A stretch of DNA of 64,000 nucleotides, taken from assembly GCA_017303835.1 (NCBI GenBank), contig JAFLBI010000001.1, forward strand, positions 558,001 through 622,000, in the 5' to 3' direction. Each line of letters opens with the position of its first letter. The stretch's first letter is position 1. The DNA is from Chitinophagales bacterium. GTDB lineage: Bacteria; Bacteroidota; Bacteroidia; Chitinophagales; Chitinophagaceae. Below are positions 35,208 through 43,546 of the stretch, one piece after another. The notes under the pieces are model-generated. The model did no database searches. It was not told the origin of the DNA and worked only from the letters and a program-made list of their open reading frames with translations. The position numbers were made by a program, and so were the translations under genes.

Positions 35208-36182
35208 TCAGTAATTATTTCCCCCACCTTTCTTCATATTCTTATCAGAAATGGCTTTCAATTTCTGTTCGCTTTTCTTGCCTTTTTCATCTAAGAGGGG
35301 CGCTGGCATGGAAGATTGTTTCTCGTCGAAGATGACGTTGGCGTAGGGGTTGCGGACAAAATTCCAGCGGCCATTTTTCCATTGAAAACCTTCAAAGCCG
35401 CCGTAAGGTACCAATGTGCCTTTATTGCTGAACTCGCCGCTTTCGCTCACCAGAATATCCATCACTACTGCGTCAGCGCGGGGATCAAAATTTAGACGGG
35501 CGTTACCATCTTTCTTGTACTCAATACCAAAGCGATAAGCAGGTTGTGCCGGCTTGGAACTGTCTGCAGGATAATTAAAGAATCGTCCGCCAAATTGTGG
35601 TTGTCCCTGCTCATCAAATGTGAGCACCTCCATCCATTTCTTGGTGCTGCGTGCATCATTGTTATCAAAGCCGAATAGGGTATAGAATTGTTTGTTGTTG
35701 TGTGCTTTCTGTACAATGTTGTAATATACAGCACCAATCCAATTCATATTGCTGCGTACTGAATCGAATGGATTGTCGGTGAACTCTGAGTAATCGAATA
35801 AAGGAAACAATTTCAGCGAACCATCATCTGTACGCATCTGGATACAGCCTTTCTGGCGATAATAGGTGAAGTCCTTCATCAGCTGCCAGGTAAAAATGCG
35901 GAAGCTTTTATCCGGTGCGGTTACTTTCGCGATAGTGGTGAGTGAATCAAAAGGGTAGTCAAAAGAAAAAGGTGTGCGCAGTGCTTGTACCAAGCCGCGT
36001 GTAAATGCACTATCGGCACGGAGGCGATCTACTACATCTTCCGATTCCAGAATATTATTTGCATAGGGCTTGATGCGTTCTTCCAGCTGCTTGAGTTGTG
36101 CAAATGATTGCGGATTCAACTGGGCTCTTGCGACAGTGAAACAACACAAAAAGCTGATGAGTAGTACGGGGGCGATTCTCAT
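35208..36182 (-). CDS. Secreted protein of unknown function
   Basis: 324 residues from MRIAPVLL (36182), chosen for its signal peptide (cleavage near VARAQ). Features: an early helical part (FAQLKQLEERIKPYANNI), then beta-rich segments with RIFTWQLMKDFTYYRQKG, GAVYYNIVQKAHNNKQFYTL and YGGFEGFQWKNGRWNFVRN. The C terminus is a short basic, Gly-rich tail (KNMKKGGGNNY). Family not recognised. It is the last gene before the heptose operon in the same direction (34 nt from gmhB) and may be read through from it. Confidence 0.65.
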   Translation of the reverse strand: MRIAPVLLISFLCCFTVARAQLNPQSFAQLKQLEERIKPYANNILESEDVVDRLRADSAFTRGLVQALRTPFSFDYPFDSLTTIAKVTAPDKSFRIFTWQLMKDFTYYRQKGCIQMRTDDGSLKLFPLFDYSEFTDNPFDSVRSNMNWIGAVYYNIVQKAHNNKQFYTLFGFDNNDARSTKKWMEVLTFDEQGQPQFGGRFFNYPADSSKPAQPAYRFGIEYKKDGNARLNFDPRADAVVMDILVSESGEFSNKGTLVPYGGFEGFQWKNGRWNFVRNPYANVIFDEKQSSMPAPLLDEKGKKSEQKLKAISDKNMKKGGGNNY

Positions 36183-36215
36183 GAGCACGAATTTACCACA
36201 ATGCATTGGGGTGCA

Positions 36216-36791
36216 TCAGTTGTTTTCGGGATTTATGATTTTATTAAAGGCTGCAGCGAAAGCAGGCAGGTTGTCAAAGCGCAGATCAATGTCAGGATGC
36301 GGAAATGCTGTATCTGGGTTGGTAGTGGCCACAAATACAGTGTACATGCCTGCATTGCGACCGAAACGCATATCACTGAGTTTATTACCTACAATCAGGC
36401 TTTTACTTAAGTCAATCTCCGGAAACTCGCCCTTGGCACTAAAAGCCATGCCGGGATTTGGTTTTCGATAGAATGAATCATCATTCAGATCTGTACAGAA
36501 AAAGATGCGGTCAATATGTCCGCCGGCTTGTACAATCGCCAACTGCATATTGTCATGAATATGGTGCAGGTCATCCAGGCTCATCACGCCTTTGCCCACA
36601 CCTTTCTGATTGGTGACCATAATGGTCTTGCCAAAGTTTCGGTTTAGCGTAGCAACTGCTTTGGGTACGCCATCGTAGAATTGAAATTCATTCCAGTTCA
36701 GGATATAGTCTTCTTTTTTCTCGTGGTTGATCACACCATCGCGGTCGAGAAACAGAGTCCAGCTTTTATCAATTTGTTGCAGATCAAGCAT
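36216..36791 (-). CDS. gmhB: D,D-heptose 1,7-bisphosphate phosphatase (HAD superfamily)
   Basis: 191 residues. HAD motif I is FLDRDGVINHE at about 15, with motif II VTNQKGVGKG and motif III/IV region KSLIVGNKLSDMRFGRNAG. The usual Cys-type zinc loop is reduced: only FFCTDLND is seen. Removes the C7 phosphate from heptose 1,7-bisphosphate. Its start overlaps the stop of hddC by 8 nt, so translation is probably coupled. Assignment to heptose rather than histidinol phosphate rests on the adjacent gmhA, hddA and hddC. Confidence 0.88.
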   Translation of the reverse strand: MLDLQQIDKSWTLFLDRDGVINHEKKEDYILNWNEFQFYDGVPKAVATLNRNFGKTIMVTNQKGVGKGVMSLDDLHHIHDNMQLAIVQAGGHIDRIFFCTDLNDDSFYRKPNPGMAFSAKGEFPEIDLSKSLIVGNKLSDMRFGRNAGMYTVFVATTNPDTAFPHPDIDLRFDNLPAFAAAFNKIINPENN

Positions 36792-37488
36792 AGGGAATTA
36801 ATTCAGTTTGTGCGCGTTGAAAATCTTCGGGTATGCCAATATCAATAAAGTAAGCATCTTGTGCCAGTCCATAAATGGCAGATTGCCCACAATAGGTTTC
36901 TAAATAATCTTTCTCAAAAGAAAACTTTTCAGGAAAGGGTAGTTGGATCCAATCCTTTCTTTGCAACAGATACATGCCTGCGTTAATTTGTCCCACAGCA
37001 TAGTATTGCTTCTCTTTAAAAGCAGTTACTTTTCCTGTTGCATCTGTTTCAACCACACCGTAGCGATCAAAATCTTGCATGGGCTTAAGGCTGAGTGTAC
37101 AGCTTGCATTGTTGGCTTGGTGTTGCTTATATAGTTGTGATAGCTCTCCTCTGAATAAAGTATCACCATTCGTCACCAATACTGTATCTGTCTTTGCTTT
37201 ATTGCATGCTAAGCGAATACCACCGCCCGTCCCGAGTGGTGTTTCTTCAATGGTGTATGTGTAATTGCCATCGGGTAGGGCTTCTTGCAGAAAATCGAAG
37301 AAAGCTTCGTGCTTATAGCCCAAAGCAAAAATGAATTGTTGAATGCCTTGTGCTTGCAGGTAACGAATCACATAATGCACAAAGGGTAAGCCATTTACCG
37401 GCGCCATGCATTTGGGTAAATCAGGAACGGCGCTGCGTAAACGCGTACCGAGTCCCCCAGCCAGAATAATGGCTTCTTGTACAGGCAT
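36784..37488 (-). CDS. hddC: D-glycero-alpha-D-manno-heptose 1-phosphate guanylyltransferase-type nucleotidyltransferase
   Basis: 234 residues. Nucleotidyltransferase signature ILAGGLGTRLRSAVPDLPK at about 8-26, then TPLGTGGGIRLA, VTNGDTLF (metal-binding Asp) and a C-terminal IDIGIPEDFQRAQ. Family members activate sugar 1-phosphates. The context with the kinase hddA points to GDP-D-glycero-alpha-D-manno-heptose. It overlaps gmhA by one base and gmhB by eight. Confidence 0.85.
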   Translation of the reverse strand: MPVQEAIILAGGLGTRLRSAVPDLPKCMAPVNGLPFVHYVIRYLQAQGIQQFIFALGYKHEAFFDFLQEALPDGNYTYTIEETPLGTGGGIRLACNKAKTDTVLVTNGDTLFRGELSQLYKQHQANNASCTLSLKPMQDFDRYGVVETDATGKVTAFKEKQYYAVGQINAGMYLLQRKDWIQLPFPEKFSFEKDYLETYCGQSAIYGLAQDAYFIDIGIPEDFQRAQTELIPYA

Positions 37489-38063
37489 TACATGAATAAT
37501 TTGGCTTCTACTAATTCGCAGATGATATGACCGATCAGGATATGGCTTTCCTGAATACGCGGGGTATCATTGGAAGGTACATTGATGAGAAAATGACTCA
37601 GCTCGCGCATTTTACCACCACTTGCGCCAGTAAAACCGATGGTGATCAATTCTTTTTCTCTTGCTACTTCAAATGCTTTCAGCACATTGGCAGAATTGCC
37701 GGAAGTACTAAAGCCGATGAGTACATCGCCTGCATCGGTAATGCCATCCACCAAACGCGCATAGATATCATCATAGCTGTAATCATTGGCTACGGCGGTG
37801 AGATAGGAGGTATTGCAGTGCAATGCTTCAGCAGGTAGTGCTTTTCTGTTTTTATAAAAGCGGCCTGAAAACTCTGCTGCCAGATGTTGTGCATCAGCAG
37901 CACTGCCGCCATTGCCACAAAACCAAACGCGTTTACCAGCTGCAAAAGTTTGTGTGATGATATTGACACATTCCTCAATGGACTTAAGCATAACAGGATC
38001 ATGCAATACCTGTTGCTTGGTGTCTATTGAAGCTTGTATGATGGATTGAATGGTTGATTGCAT
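37488..38063 (-). CDS. gmhA: Sedoheptulose 7-phosphate isomerase
   Basis: 191 residues from MQSTIQS (38063); the frame is open further upstream inside hddA, but that part is not conserved in the family. SIS-domain signatures: WFCGNGGSAADAQHLAAEFSG and GISTSGNS-like FSTSGNSANVLKAF, plus TPRIQESHILIGHIICELVE with the catalytic Glu/His. Converts sedoheptulose 7-phosphate to D-glycero-D-manno-heptose 7-phosphate, the first committed heptose step. Confidence 0.93.
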   Translation of the reverse strand: MQSTIQSIIQASIDTKQQVLHDPVMLKSIEECVNIITQTFAAGKRVWFCGNGGSAADAQHLAAEFSGRFYKNRKALPAEALHCNTSYLTAVANDYSYDDIYARLVDGITDAGDVLIGFSTSGNSANVLKAFEVAREKELITIGFTGASGGKMRELSHFLINVPSNDTPRIQESHILIGHIICELVEAKLFM

Positions 38064-38065
38064 AG

Positions 38066-39091
38066 CTATTGGGTTGTCCAGGTAGTGAGCCCGTGTTGTG
38101 TAAATTGATAAGGCCTGATTTCGCCGCCAAATTTCTGTAAAGTTTCGGCAACTGCATAACGTGTATTGCCGGGGCAATAGAAGGTCATGAAACCGCCACC
38201 GCCCGCACCGCTGATCTTGCCGCCGGTTGCACCTGCTTTCTTGGCTGCGCTATAAATATCTTCAATCAGGTTGTTGGAAATATTATTAGCCATTTTACGC
38301 TTCTGCTGAAAACCATAATCAAGAATCTCACCCACTTCATGAATACGGCCTTTGAGCAAAGCTTCCTTCATCATTTTAGATTGCTCTTTCAAATGGTGCA
38401 TAGCATCAACAGAACTTTCATTCTTATTGAGCACATTTTTCTGCTGCTCTTTGATAATAGTGGCAGATTCTCTGCTGGTAGCAGTGAAATAGAGGAGGAG
38501 ATTATTTTCTAACTCATTCAAATATTCCTGACGAATGCGCAGTGGGTTTACAATCACTTTATCATCGCCATAAAACTCCATGAAATTCACACCGCCGAAA
38601 GTTGCTGCATACTGGTCTTGTTTGCCACCGGCCAATGCCAGATCCTTTCTTTCTATTTCGTAAGCGTAATGTGCAATATCATAATCGCCCAAGGGCAGTT
38701 TCAGCATTTCGGTGAAAGCACCGAGTATCGCTACAACCAATGTGCTCGATGTACCCAATCCACTTCCTGCAGGTACATCCACATAGGTAGAGAGTTTGAA
38801 ATTGGTCATGGGCAAGCCATAATCCTGCTGAATACGGTTGTACACGCCTTTGAGTAAATCCAGATGACCGTTAATCGGTAATTGGTTCATCCATTCATGG
38901 CGTTCTTCTTCTTTTCTGTCTAAAGCTTGTAGGATAATGCCATTCTCTGCAATGGGTTCAATATGGGCATAGGCATAGAGCGAAATGGTTGCGTTCAAGA
39001 TGGCGCCACCAAATGTATCGCTGTAGGGACTCACATCTGTGCCGCCGCCAGCCAATCCAATTCTAAGAGGTGCTTTGCTTCTGTAAATCAT
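38066..39091 (-). CDS. hddA: D-glycero-alpha-D-manno-heptose 7-phosphate kinase (GHMP family)
   Basis: 341 residues. It begins RSKAPLRIGLAGGGTDVSPY, the typical HddA/GHMP start. ATP loop: VPAGSGLGTSSTLVVA at about 109. C-terminal GHMP motif: GATGGKISGAGGGGFMTFY. Phosphorylates C1 of heptose 7-phosphate in the alpha form, which distinguishes the GDP-heptose route from the HldE (beta, ADP) route. Overlaps the upstream glycosyltransferase by 4 nt and ends 2 nt before gmhA. Confidence 0.9.
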   Translation of the reverse strand: MIYRSKAPLRIGLAGGGTDVSPYSDTFGGAILNATISLYAYAHIEPIAENGIILQALDRKEEERHEWMNQLPINGHLDLLKGVYNRIQQDYGLPMTNFKLSTYVDVPAGSGLGTSSTLVVAILGAFTEMLKLPLGDYDIAHYAYEIERKDLALAGGKQDQYAATFGGVNFMEFYGDDKVIVNPLRIRQEYLNELENNLLLYFTATSRESATIIKEQQKNVLNKNESSVDAMHHLKEQSKMMKEALLKGRIHEVGEILDYGFQQKRKMANNISNNLIEDIYSAAKKAGATGGKISGAGGGGFMTFYCPGNTRYAVAETLQKFGGEIRPYQFTQHGLTTWTTQ

Positions 39092-40227
39092 GATGCCGAA
39101 ACACCGGCCAAACGGGTGATGGTTTGCACCAGTTTCTGCCAGCTGTATTGTTTTTTTGCTTCACGAAGATGCGGCAAAAAATGGGCTTCTCCTAATTGAT
39201 AGAGCCCTAGAATCTTCTGGGCAATACTGTCAGGGTTGGGCTCGGCAACCAGACCAACTTCACCATCCGGCACTAAGGCGGGTAGGCCACCAACATTGGT
39301 GACCAGCATGGGTTTTTCAAAATGGTATGCCAAAGGCGTTACGCCGCTTTGTGTGGCGTTGCGATAGGGCTGTATCACGAAATCAGCTGCGCTCAAATAG
39401 TATTTCACTTCACTGTCGGCAATGAAATCGGTGCGCAAAATGAGTTGATCTTGTAACTGGTGTTTTTCAATGATGGCATCATAGGAACTACGGTCTTCAT
39501 AAAACTCACCGGCGACCATTAGTTTAATGCCACTGTTTTTCATCAGGCTAGTACCCATGGCTTCGAGCAAAATGTCCAAACCCTTATAGTTGCGGATAAA
39601 GCCAAAGAATAAAATAATTTTGTCGTTGACTGGTAATTGTAAATGCCTGCGCGCATTTGTTTTATCCAATGCTTCACCAAAATTATCGTAGAGTGGATGC
39701 ACCACTTGTTCGGCAGGTTTCTGCGTGAATTTGCGCAAGTCGCCCATCACTTTTTCACTCATGGTCACAAATGCATGCACGGCACCAAAACAGTATTTGG
39801 TGAAAAGGGTATCGCCCGGTCTTTTTTCGTGTGGTTGCACATTATCAGCTATCGCGATAATTCGAGTATGCTTGTTCAAACGAACCAGTCGAAGAATAGT
39901 ACCCAAGCAAGGACCCATAAAAGGTAGCCAGTAACGAATGACGATGATGGCTGGTTTGAGTTGACGCAATTCATTACCCACGCTGATCCAATTGAATGGA
40001 TTGATGGAATTGATGCGCACTCGAATCTTGATATCTGTTGGTGCTGGTTCGGATGAATACTGTGTGGTACCCGGAAATAAGAAGTTGGGATACTGTAAGG
40101 AGAAGGTATAGATGATTGTATCAAACCCTTCCGCAGTGAACTGTCGGGCTAAACGTTCATCAAAGGAAGCTAGTCCGCCTCTGAGCGGGTGTGCAGGACC
40201 AATGATGATGGCTTTTGGTGAAGACAT
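39088..40227 (-). CDS. GT4-type glycosyltransferase
   Basis: 379 residues from MSSPKAIIIG (40227). The GT-B layout is visible: an N-terminal acceptor domain with GPAHPLRGGLASFDERLA, a central linker, and a C-terminal donor domain with ILFFGFIRNYKGLDILLEA, the ADFVIQPYRNATQSGVTPLA region and a late GEVGLVAEPN. These match retaining GT4 enzymes using nucleotide sugars. Because it sits at the head of the heptose genes it may transfer heptose, but this is inference. Confidence 0.87.
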   Translation of the reverse strand: MSSPKAIIIGPAHPLRGGLASFDERLARQFTAEGFDTIIYTFSLQYPNFLFPGTTQYSSEPAPTDIKIRVRINSINPFNWISVGNELRQLKPAIIVIRYWLPFMGPCLGTILRLVRLNKHTRIIAIADNVQPHEKRPGDTLFTKYCFGAVHAFVTMSEKVMGDLRKFTQKPAEQVVHPLYDNFGEALDKTNARRHLQLPVNDKIILFFGFIRNYKGLDILLEAMGTSLMKNSGIKLMVAGEFYEDRSSYDAIIEKHQLQDQLILRTDFIADSEVKYYLSAADFVIQPYRNATQSGVTPLAYHFEKPMLVTNVGGLPALVPDGEVGLVAEPNPDSIAQKILGLYQLGEAHFLPHLREAKKQYSWQKLVQTITRLAGVSAS

Positions 40228-40243
40228 GGTGCAAATATCTGCA

Positions 40244-41188
40244 CTAATCCCATCCAATGTTGGATTCGATCAGGTAGTGATTTCTTTCCGGTGCATTTCT
40301 GGTGAGTAGTTCTGCAATAAAGCCTGCCAGAAAGAGTTGCATACCAAGTATCATCGACACAAGCGCCAAATAGAATGCCGGGCGGTTGGTGAGCGAAAAA
40401 TCCGTAGCAGTGAATTTGGCTACAATCAGGTAAATACTCATCAGTAAACCTACGCCGAACGCAAGTGTGCCATACAATCCAAAGAAGTGCATGGGGCGTT
40501 TGCCGAATTTGCTGATGAAGGTAATGGTGAGTAGATCTAAGAACCCATTAATGAATCTTTCCCAGCCAAATTTAGTAGTGCCGTATTTGCGGGCACGGTG
40601 TTCAACTACTTTCTCACCAATCTTGCGGAAGCCGGCCCATTTAGCGAGGACGGGAATATAACGGTGCATTTCACCAAAGACTTCAATGCTTTTCACGACT
40701 TTCTTTTTATAGGCTTTGAGGCCGCAATTGAAATCGTGCAAATAGATGCCACTGACCTGACGGGCAGTGGCATTGAATATCTTCGAAGGAATGTTTTTGG
40801 TGAGCGTATTGTCGTACCGCTTTTTCTTCCAGCCGCTGACCAGGTCATAACCATCGTTGATGATCATGTTACGCAGTGCGGGAATTTCATCTGGTGAGTC
40901 TTGCATATCTGCATCCATGGTGATGATCACATCGCCCTTGGCTGCTTTAAAACCTTCGTTCAGTGCAGCAGACTTGCCATAGTTGCGCTGAAAGCGGATA
41001 CCATGCACAGCAGGCTGTGTTTTGGATAAGTGCACAACGGTGTCCCAAGTATCGTCTGTACTACCATCATCAATGATGATGATTTCTGTACGTAAACTGT
41101 GTTCTTTTACTACTCGGTCAATCCATGCACAGAGTTCGGGTAATGACTCAGCTTCGTTGAATGCGGGTATGACAATCGAAAGATCCAT
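40244..41188 (-). CDS. GT2-type glycosyltransferase with C-terminal membrane segments
   Basis: 314 residues. A GT-A domain: MDLSIVIPAFNEAESLPEL, IIIDDGSTDDTWD, DADMQDSPDEI (DxD-type) and SGWKKKRYDNTLTKNIPSK. It ends in two hydrophobic segments (about 232-255 and 268-292). This resembles dolichol-phosphate-mannose-synthase/GtrB-like enzymes that load a sugar on undecaprenyl phosphate. The start is 5 nt from the DUF4199 gene stop; the order dihydroorotase-like, DUF4199, GT2 seems a stable neighbourhood in Bacteroidota (from memory). Confidence 0.88.
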   Translation of the reverse strand: MDLSIVIPAFNEAESLPELCAWIDRVVKEHSLRTEIIIIDDGSTDDTWDTVVHLSKTQPAVHGIRFQRNYGKSAALNEGFKAAKGDVIITMDADMQDSPDEIPALRNMIINDGYDLVSGWKKKRYDNTLTKNIPSKIFNATARQVSGIYLHDFNCGLKAYKKKVVKSIEVFGEMHRYIPVLAKWAGFRKIGEKVVEHRARKYGTTKFGWERFINGFLDLLTITFISKFGKRPMHFFGLYGTLAFGVGLLMSIYLIVAKFTATDFSLTNRPAFYLALVSMILGMQLFLAGFIAELLTRNAPERNHYLIESNIGWD

Positions 41189-41193
41189 TCCAA

Positions 41194-41712
41194 TTATTGT
41201 TGTTCAAAAGGAGTAGGGGCTGGGTTTTTCTTGGCTGCACCTGCGCCAATCAGTGAACCTACAGTACCAATGATCAGTGTGCCTACCAGTGAGCCGGCCA
41301 GCACGGTTACAGTCATGATTTTGCGACCAATAGCAGCGCCTTGTTCCATTTGTTCTGCAGTTACTTTACCACCTTTCAATGCTTCTTCTACGCCTTTCTC
41401 CCACATCTTATCCAATTGATCTGGGAAGATCACGTATACAGACAGAACTGTATAAACGAATACAACAACGGCTGTTACTGCAGTGGTTTTAAAGCCATGT
41501 GTAAAGAGTTCGCCGAAAGTAACATCGTTATTTTTCTGCTTACCGTAATAGATCACAGATCCAATGAATGCACCTACCATGATGGCCCAGTTAATATAGC
41601 CCCACCATTTTTCAAATTGTAGGTTGGCAAACTGACCGACTAAACTTAAAACGATTAACACCAATGCAATCAATAATCCTTTGAATGCGTGTGTAGTTAC
41701 TTGATTTTCCAT
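41194..41712 (-). CDS. DUF4199 family membrane protein
   Basis: 172 residues with four hydrophobic segments (about 10-28, 36-54, 72-95, 128-158). The motif GKQKNNDVTFGELFTHGFK between segments 2 and 3 is characteristic of DUF4199. The C-terminal tail (AAKKNPAPTPFEQQ) is polar. Inner-membrane protein of unknown function, placed between the dihydroorotase-like gene and a glycosyltransferase. Confidence 0.85.
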   Translation of the reverse strand: MENQVTTHAFKGLLIALVLIVLSLVGQFANLQFEKWWGYINWAIMVGAFIGSVIYYGKQKNNDVTFGELFTHGFKTTAVTAVVVFVYTVLSVYVIFPDQLDKMWEKGVEEALKGGKVTAEQMEQGAAIGRKIMTVTVLAGSLVGTLIIGTVGSLIGAGAAKKNPAPTPFEQQ

Positions 41713-41718
41713 AATGCG

Positions 41719-42984
41719 TTAGGGGTTGAAGTGATGAAATGTATTTCTGATGGTGCCAATCACTTTTCCTTTCAATGTTCTGTTGAGTACAGCACTATTG
41801 GCCGATCTGCTTAGGTTGTTGGCAGTGGTTAGGGTAGTACTGTTATTCATTGTGAACAAAGTAAGGTTGGCTTGTGCACCAACGGCAATATTGGTTGCAG
41901 GTAAACGGAAAATATTACGCGCATTGCTCGAAAAGATTCGACTGATTAGTTCAGCGTTCAAATCAGGAATGGCTTCCATGACCATGGCAAAAGCAGTTTG
42001 TAAAGTAATCATCCCGTTTTTGGCATATTCAAATTCACAGGTTTTGTGATCCCAATCTTGCGGTAAATGATGAGACGCAATGGAATCAATATGGCCTGCT
42101 TTCAATGCTTCGCGCAGGTATAGCATATCTGCTTTGGTGCGTAAAGGCGGGTTTACTTTCAAGCTTGTGTTATAGCCCTGTACATCCTCATCGCAGAAAA
42201 GCAGGTGATAAGGTGTTACAGCGCAAGTTACTTGTAGGCCTTCTGCTTTAGCAGCTTTCACCAGTTCAACTGCTGCATGTGAGCTGATGCCGGTGATATG
42301 TAAACGGGATTGTGTATACCTTAATAATGCAAGATCTCTTGCAACGATGATTTCTTCGGCAAGCATGGGTTTGCCGGGCAGACCGAGTTGGGTAGAGATG
42401 ATGCCTTCATGCATTAAGCCATGTGTGCCGATACTACTATCGTCTGGTACTTGTACAACAACGCCATCAAATGCTTTTACATATTGCATGGCTTTGAGCA
42501 GGAGACCGGCTGTTTGTACTGGTTTGTGACCGTCTGTAAAAGCAGCGGCACCACTCATGCGCATATCATACATTTCTGCGAGCTCTTTGCCTTCAATGTT
42601 TTTGGTGATAGCACCCATTGGCAGGGCTTCGCAGGGTAGGTGTTTGGATTGATGAATGATGTATTCAACCTGGGTTTTATTTTGAACAGCAGGTTGTGTG
42701 TTTGGTACCAATAAAGCAGTTGTATAACCACCTGCTGCTGCGGCAGCAGTACCCGTTGCAATGGTTTCACGAAATTCCTGACCGGGGTCTGCAAAATCAG
42801 CGAATGAATCGATCCAACCTGGAGAAACACAAAGGGTATCGTGGTTGATTACATGTGCATCTGCATCGGACAATGACTGACCGATTTGAGTAATGATACC
42901 GTTTTCAATGAGAATATCCTGTGCTTGTTGGTGAAAGGGAGAATCAGTGTCAGCGATGAGCGCCTGTCTGATAAGGATTTTCAT
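41719..42984 (-). CDS. Dihydroorotase-like protein lacking metal ligands (PyrC'-type)
   Basis: 421 residues, with the overall length and fold order of type I dihydroorotases (CVSPGWID, LLVPNTQPAVQNK, YDMRMSGAAAFTDG, VTPYHLLFCDEDV, LKVNPPLRTKADMLYL). Key catalytic residues are replaced: the HxH after PGxID reads SFADF, the later HICHxS block reads LHITGISSH, and the ATDHAP block reads IASHHLP. It therefore probably does not catalyse the reaction. Inactive homologues in other bacteria structurally support aspartate transcarbamoylase; pyrB is 11 kb away in this window. A true dihydroorotase should exist elsewhere in the genome. Confidence 0.88.
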   Translation of the reverse strand: MKILIRQALIADTDSPFHQQAQDILIENGIITQIGQSLSDADAHVINHDTLCVSPGWIDSFADFADPGQEFRETIATGTAAAAAGGYTTALLVPNTQPAVQNKTQVEYIIHQSKHLPCEALPMGAITKNIEGKELAEMYDMRMSGAAAFTDGHKPVQTAGLLLKAMQYVKAFDGVVVQVPDDSSIGTHGLMHEGIISTQLGLPGKPMLAEEIIVARDLALLRYTQSRLHITGISSHAAVELVKAAKAEGLQVTCAVTPYHLLFCDEDVQGYNTSLKVNPPLRTKADMLYLREALKAGHIDSIASHHLPQDWDHKTCEFEYAKNGMITLQTAFAMVMEAIPDLNAELISRIFSSNARNIFRLPATNIAVGAQANLTLFTMNNSTTLTTANNLSRSANSAVLNRTLKGKVIGTIRNTFHHFNP

Positions 42985-43036
42985 GAATGGGGCAGTAATT
43001 TTCGTGCAATATAGCCTTAAAATTTCTTATGACCCC

Positions 43037-43044
43037 TATATTTG
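43037..43044 (+). promoter_or_regulatory. -7 promoter element for tRNA-Pro
   Basis: TATATTTG matches TAnnTTTG and lies 39 nt before the mature tRNA 5' end. No clear TTTG is found at -33. Confidence 0.5.
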
Positions 43045-43083
43045 CAGCCCCAAAGCGAAGACATCATTGATGTATTCGGGTTT

Positions 43084-43157
43084 CGGGTGGTGGCGCAGCC
43101 CGGTAGCGCACTTGTATGGGGTGCAAGGGGTCGCTGGTTCGAATCCAGTCCACCCGA
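43084..43157 (+). tRNA. tRNA-Pro (anticodon GGG)
   Basis: A full cloverleaf folds: 7-bp acceptor CGGGTGG/CCACCCG, D stem GCGC/GCGC, anticodon stem CTTGT/GCAAG with loop ATGGGGT (anticodon GGG at 43118-43120), 5-nt variable region, and T arm GCTGG-TTCGAAT-CCAGT, with discriminator A. CCA is not encoded. It reads CCC and CCU proline codons. Confidence 0.96.
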
Positions 43158-43163
43158 CACAAC

Positions 43164-43193
43164 AAAAACCTCGGCAGTTATGCTGAGGTTTTT
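43164..43193 (+). terminator. Terminator of tRNA-Pro
   Basis: 13-bp stem (43164-43176 with 43181-43193, one G-U pair) and a 4-nt loop. The arms are AAAAACC-rich and GGTTTTT-rich, so it could work in both directions. It begins 6 nt after the tRNA 3' end. Confidence 0.85.
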
Positions 43194-43364
43194 GCATTTC
43201 AAGCGAGCACAGCTTAGGAAAGTCAAAAGTCAAAAGTCAAAAGCAAAAAGTGGAAAAGGGTTCAGCATTAAGTGTTTAGCTTTCAGCCTTAAGCCCTCAG
43301 CCGCATTGCAGCGCAGCTAATCCATCAAGCGAGCACAGCTTAAGGGAAAGTCAAAAGTCAAAAG

Positions 43365-43394
43365 CCTGCCTGCCGAAGCCTCGGCGTAGGCAGG
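43365..43394. repeat. GCCTGCC hairpin mini-element, copy 1
   Basis: CCTGCCT pairs with AGGCAGG and GCCGA with TCGGC, with a 2-nt GT bulge and an AGCC loop. It is an insertion relative to the first tandem unit, placed within an AAAAG...CAAAAG context. Confidence 0.8.
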
Positions 43395-43516
43395 GCAAAA
43401 GCAAAAAGTGGAAAAGGGTTCAGCATTAAGTGTTTAGCTTTCAGCCTTAAGCCCTCAGCCGCATTGCAGCGCAGCTAATCCATCAAGCGAGCACAGCTTG
43501 GTGGGAAAGTCAAAAG

Positions 43517-43546
43517 CCTGCCTGCCGAAGCCTCGGCGTAGGCAGG
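43517..43546. repeat. GCCTGCC hairpin mini-element, copy 2
   Basis: Identical to the copy at 43365-43394, at the same position in the next tandem unit, so probably copied with the unit. Confidence 0.8.

Noticed and set aside
36216-36791. Histidinol-phosphatase as identity of the HAD phosphatase
   Set aside because: The motifs fit both, but the direct overlap with hddC and proximity to gmhA and hddA favour heptose bisphosphate phosphatase.
43042-43320. 92-codon open frame on the plus strand
   Set aside because: It runs across tRNA-Pro, its terminator and the tandem repeats; not a plausible protein.
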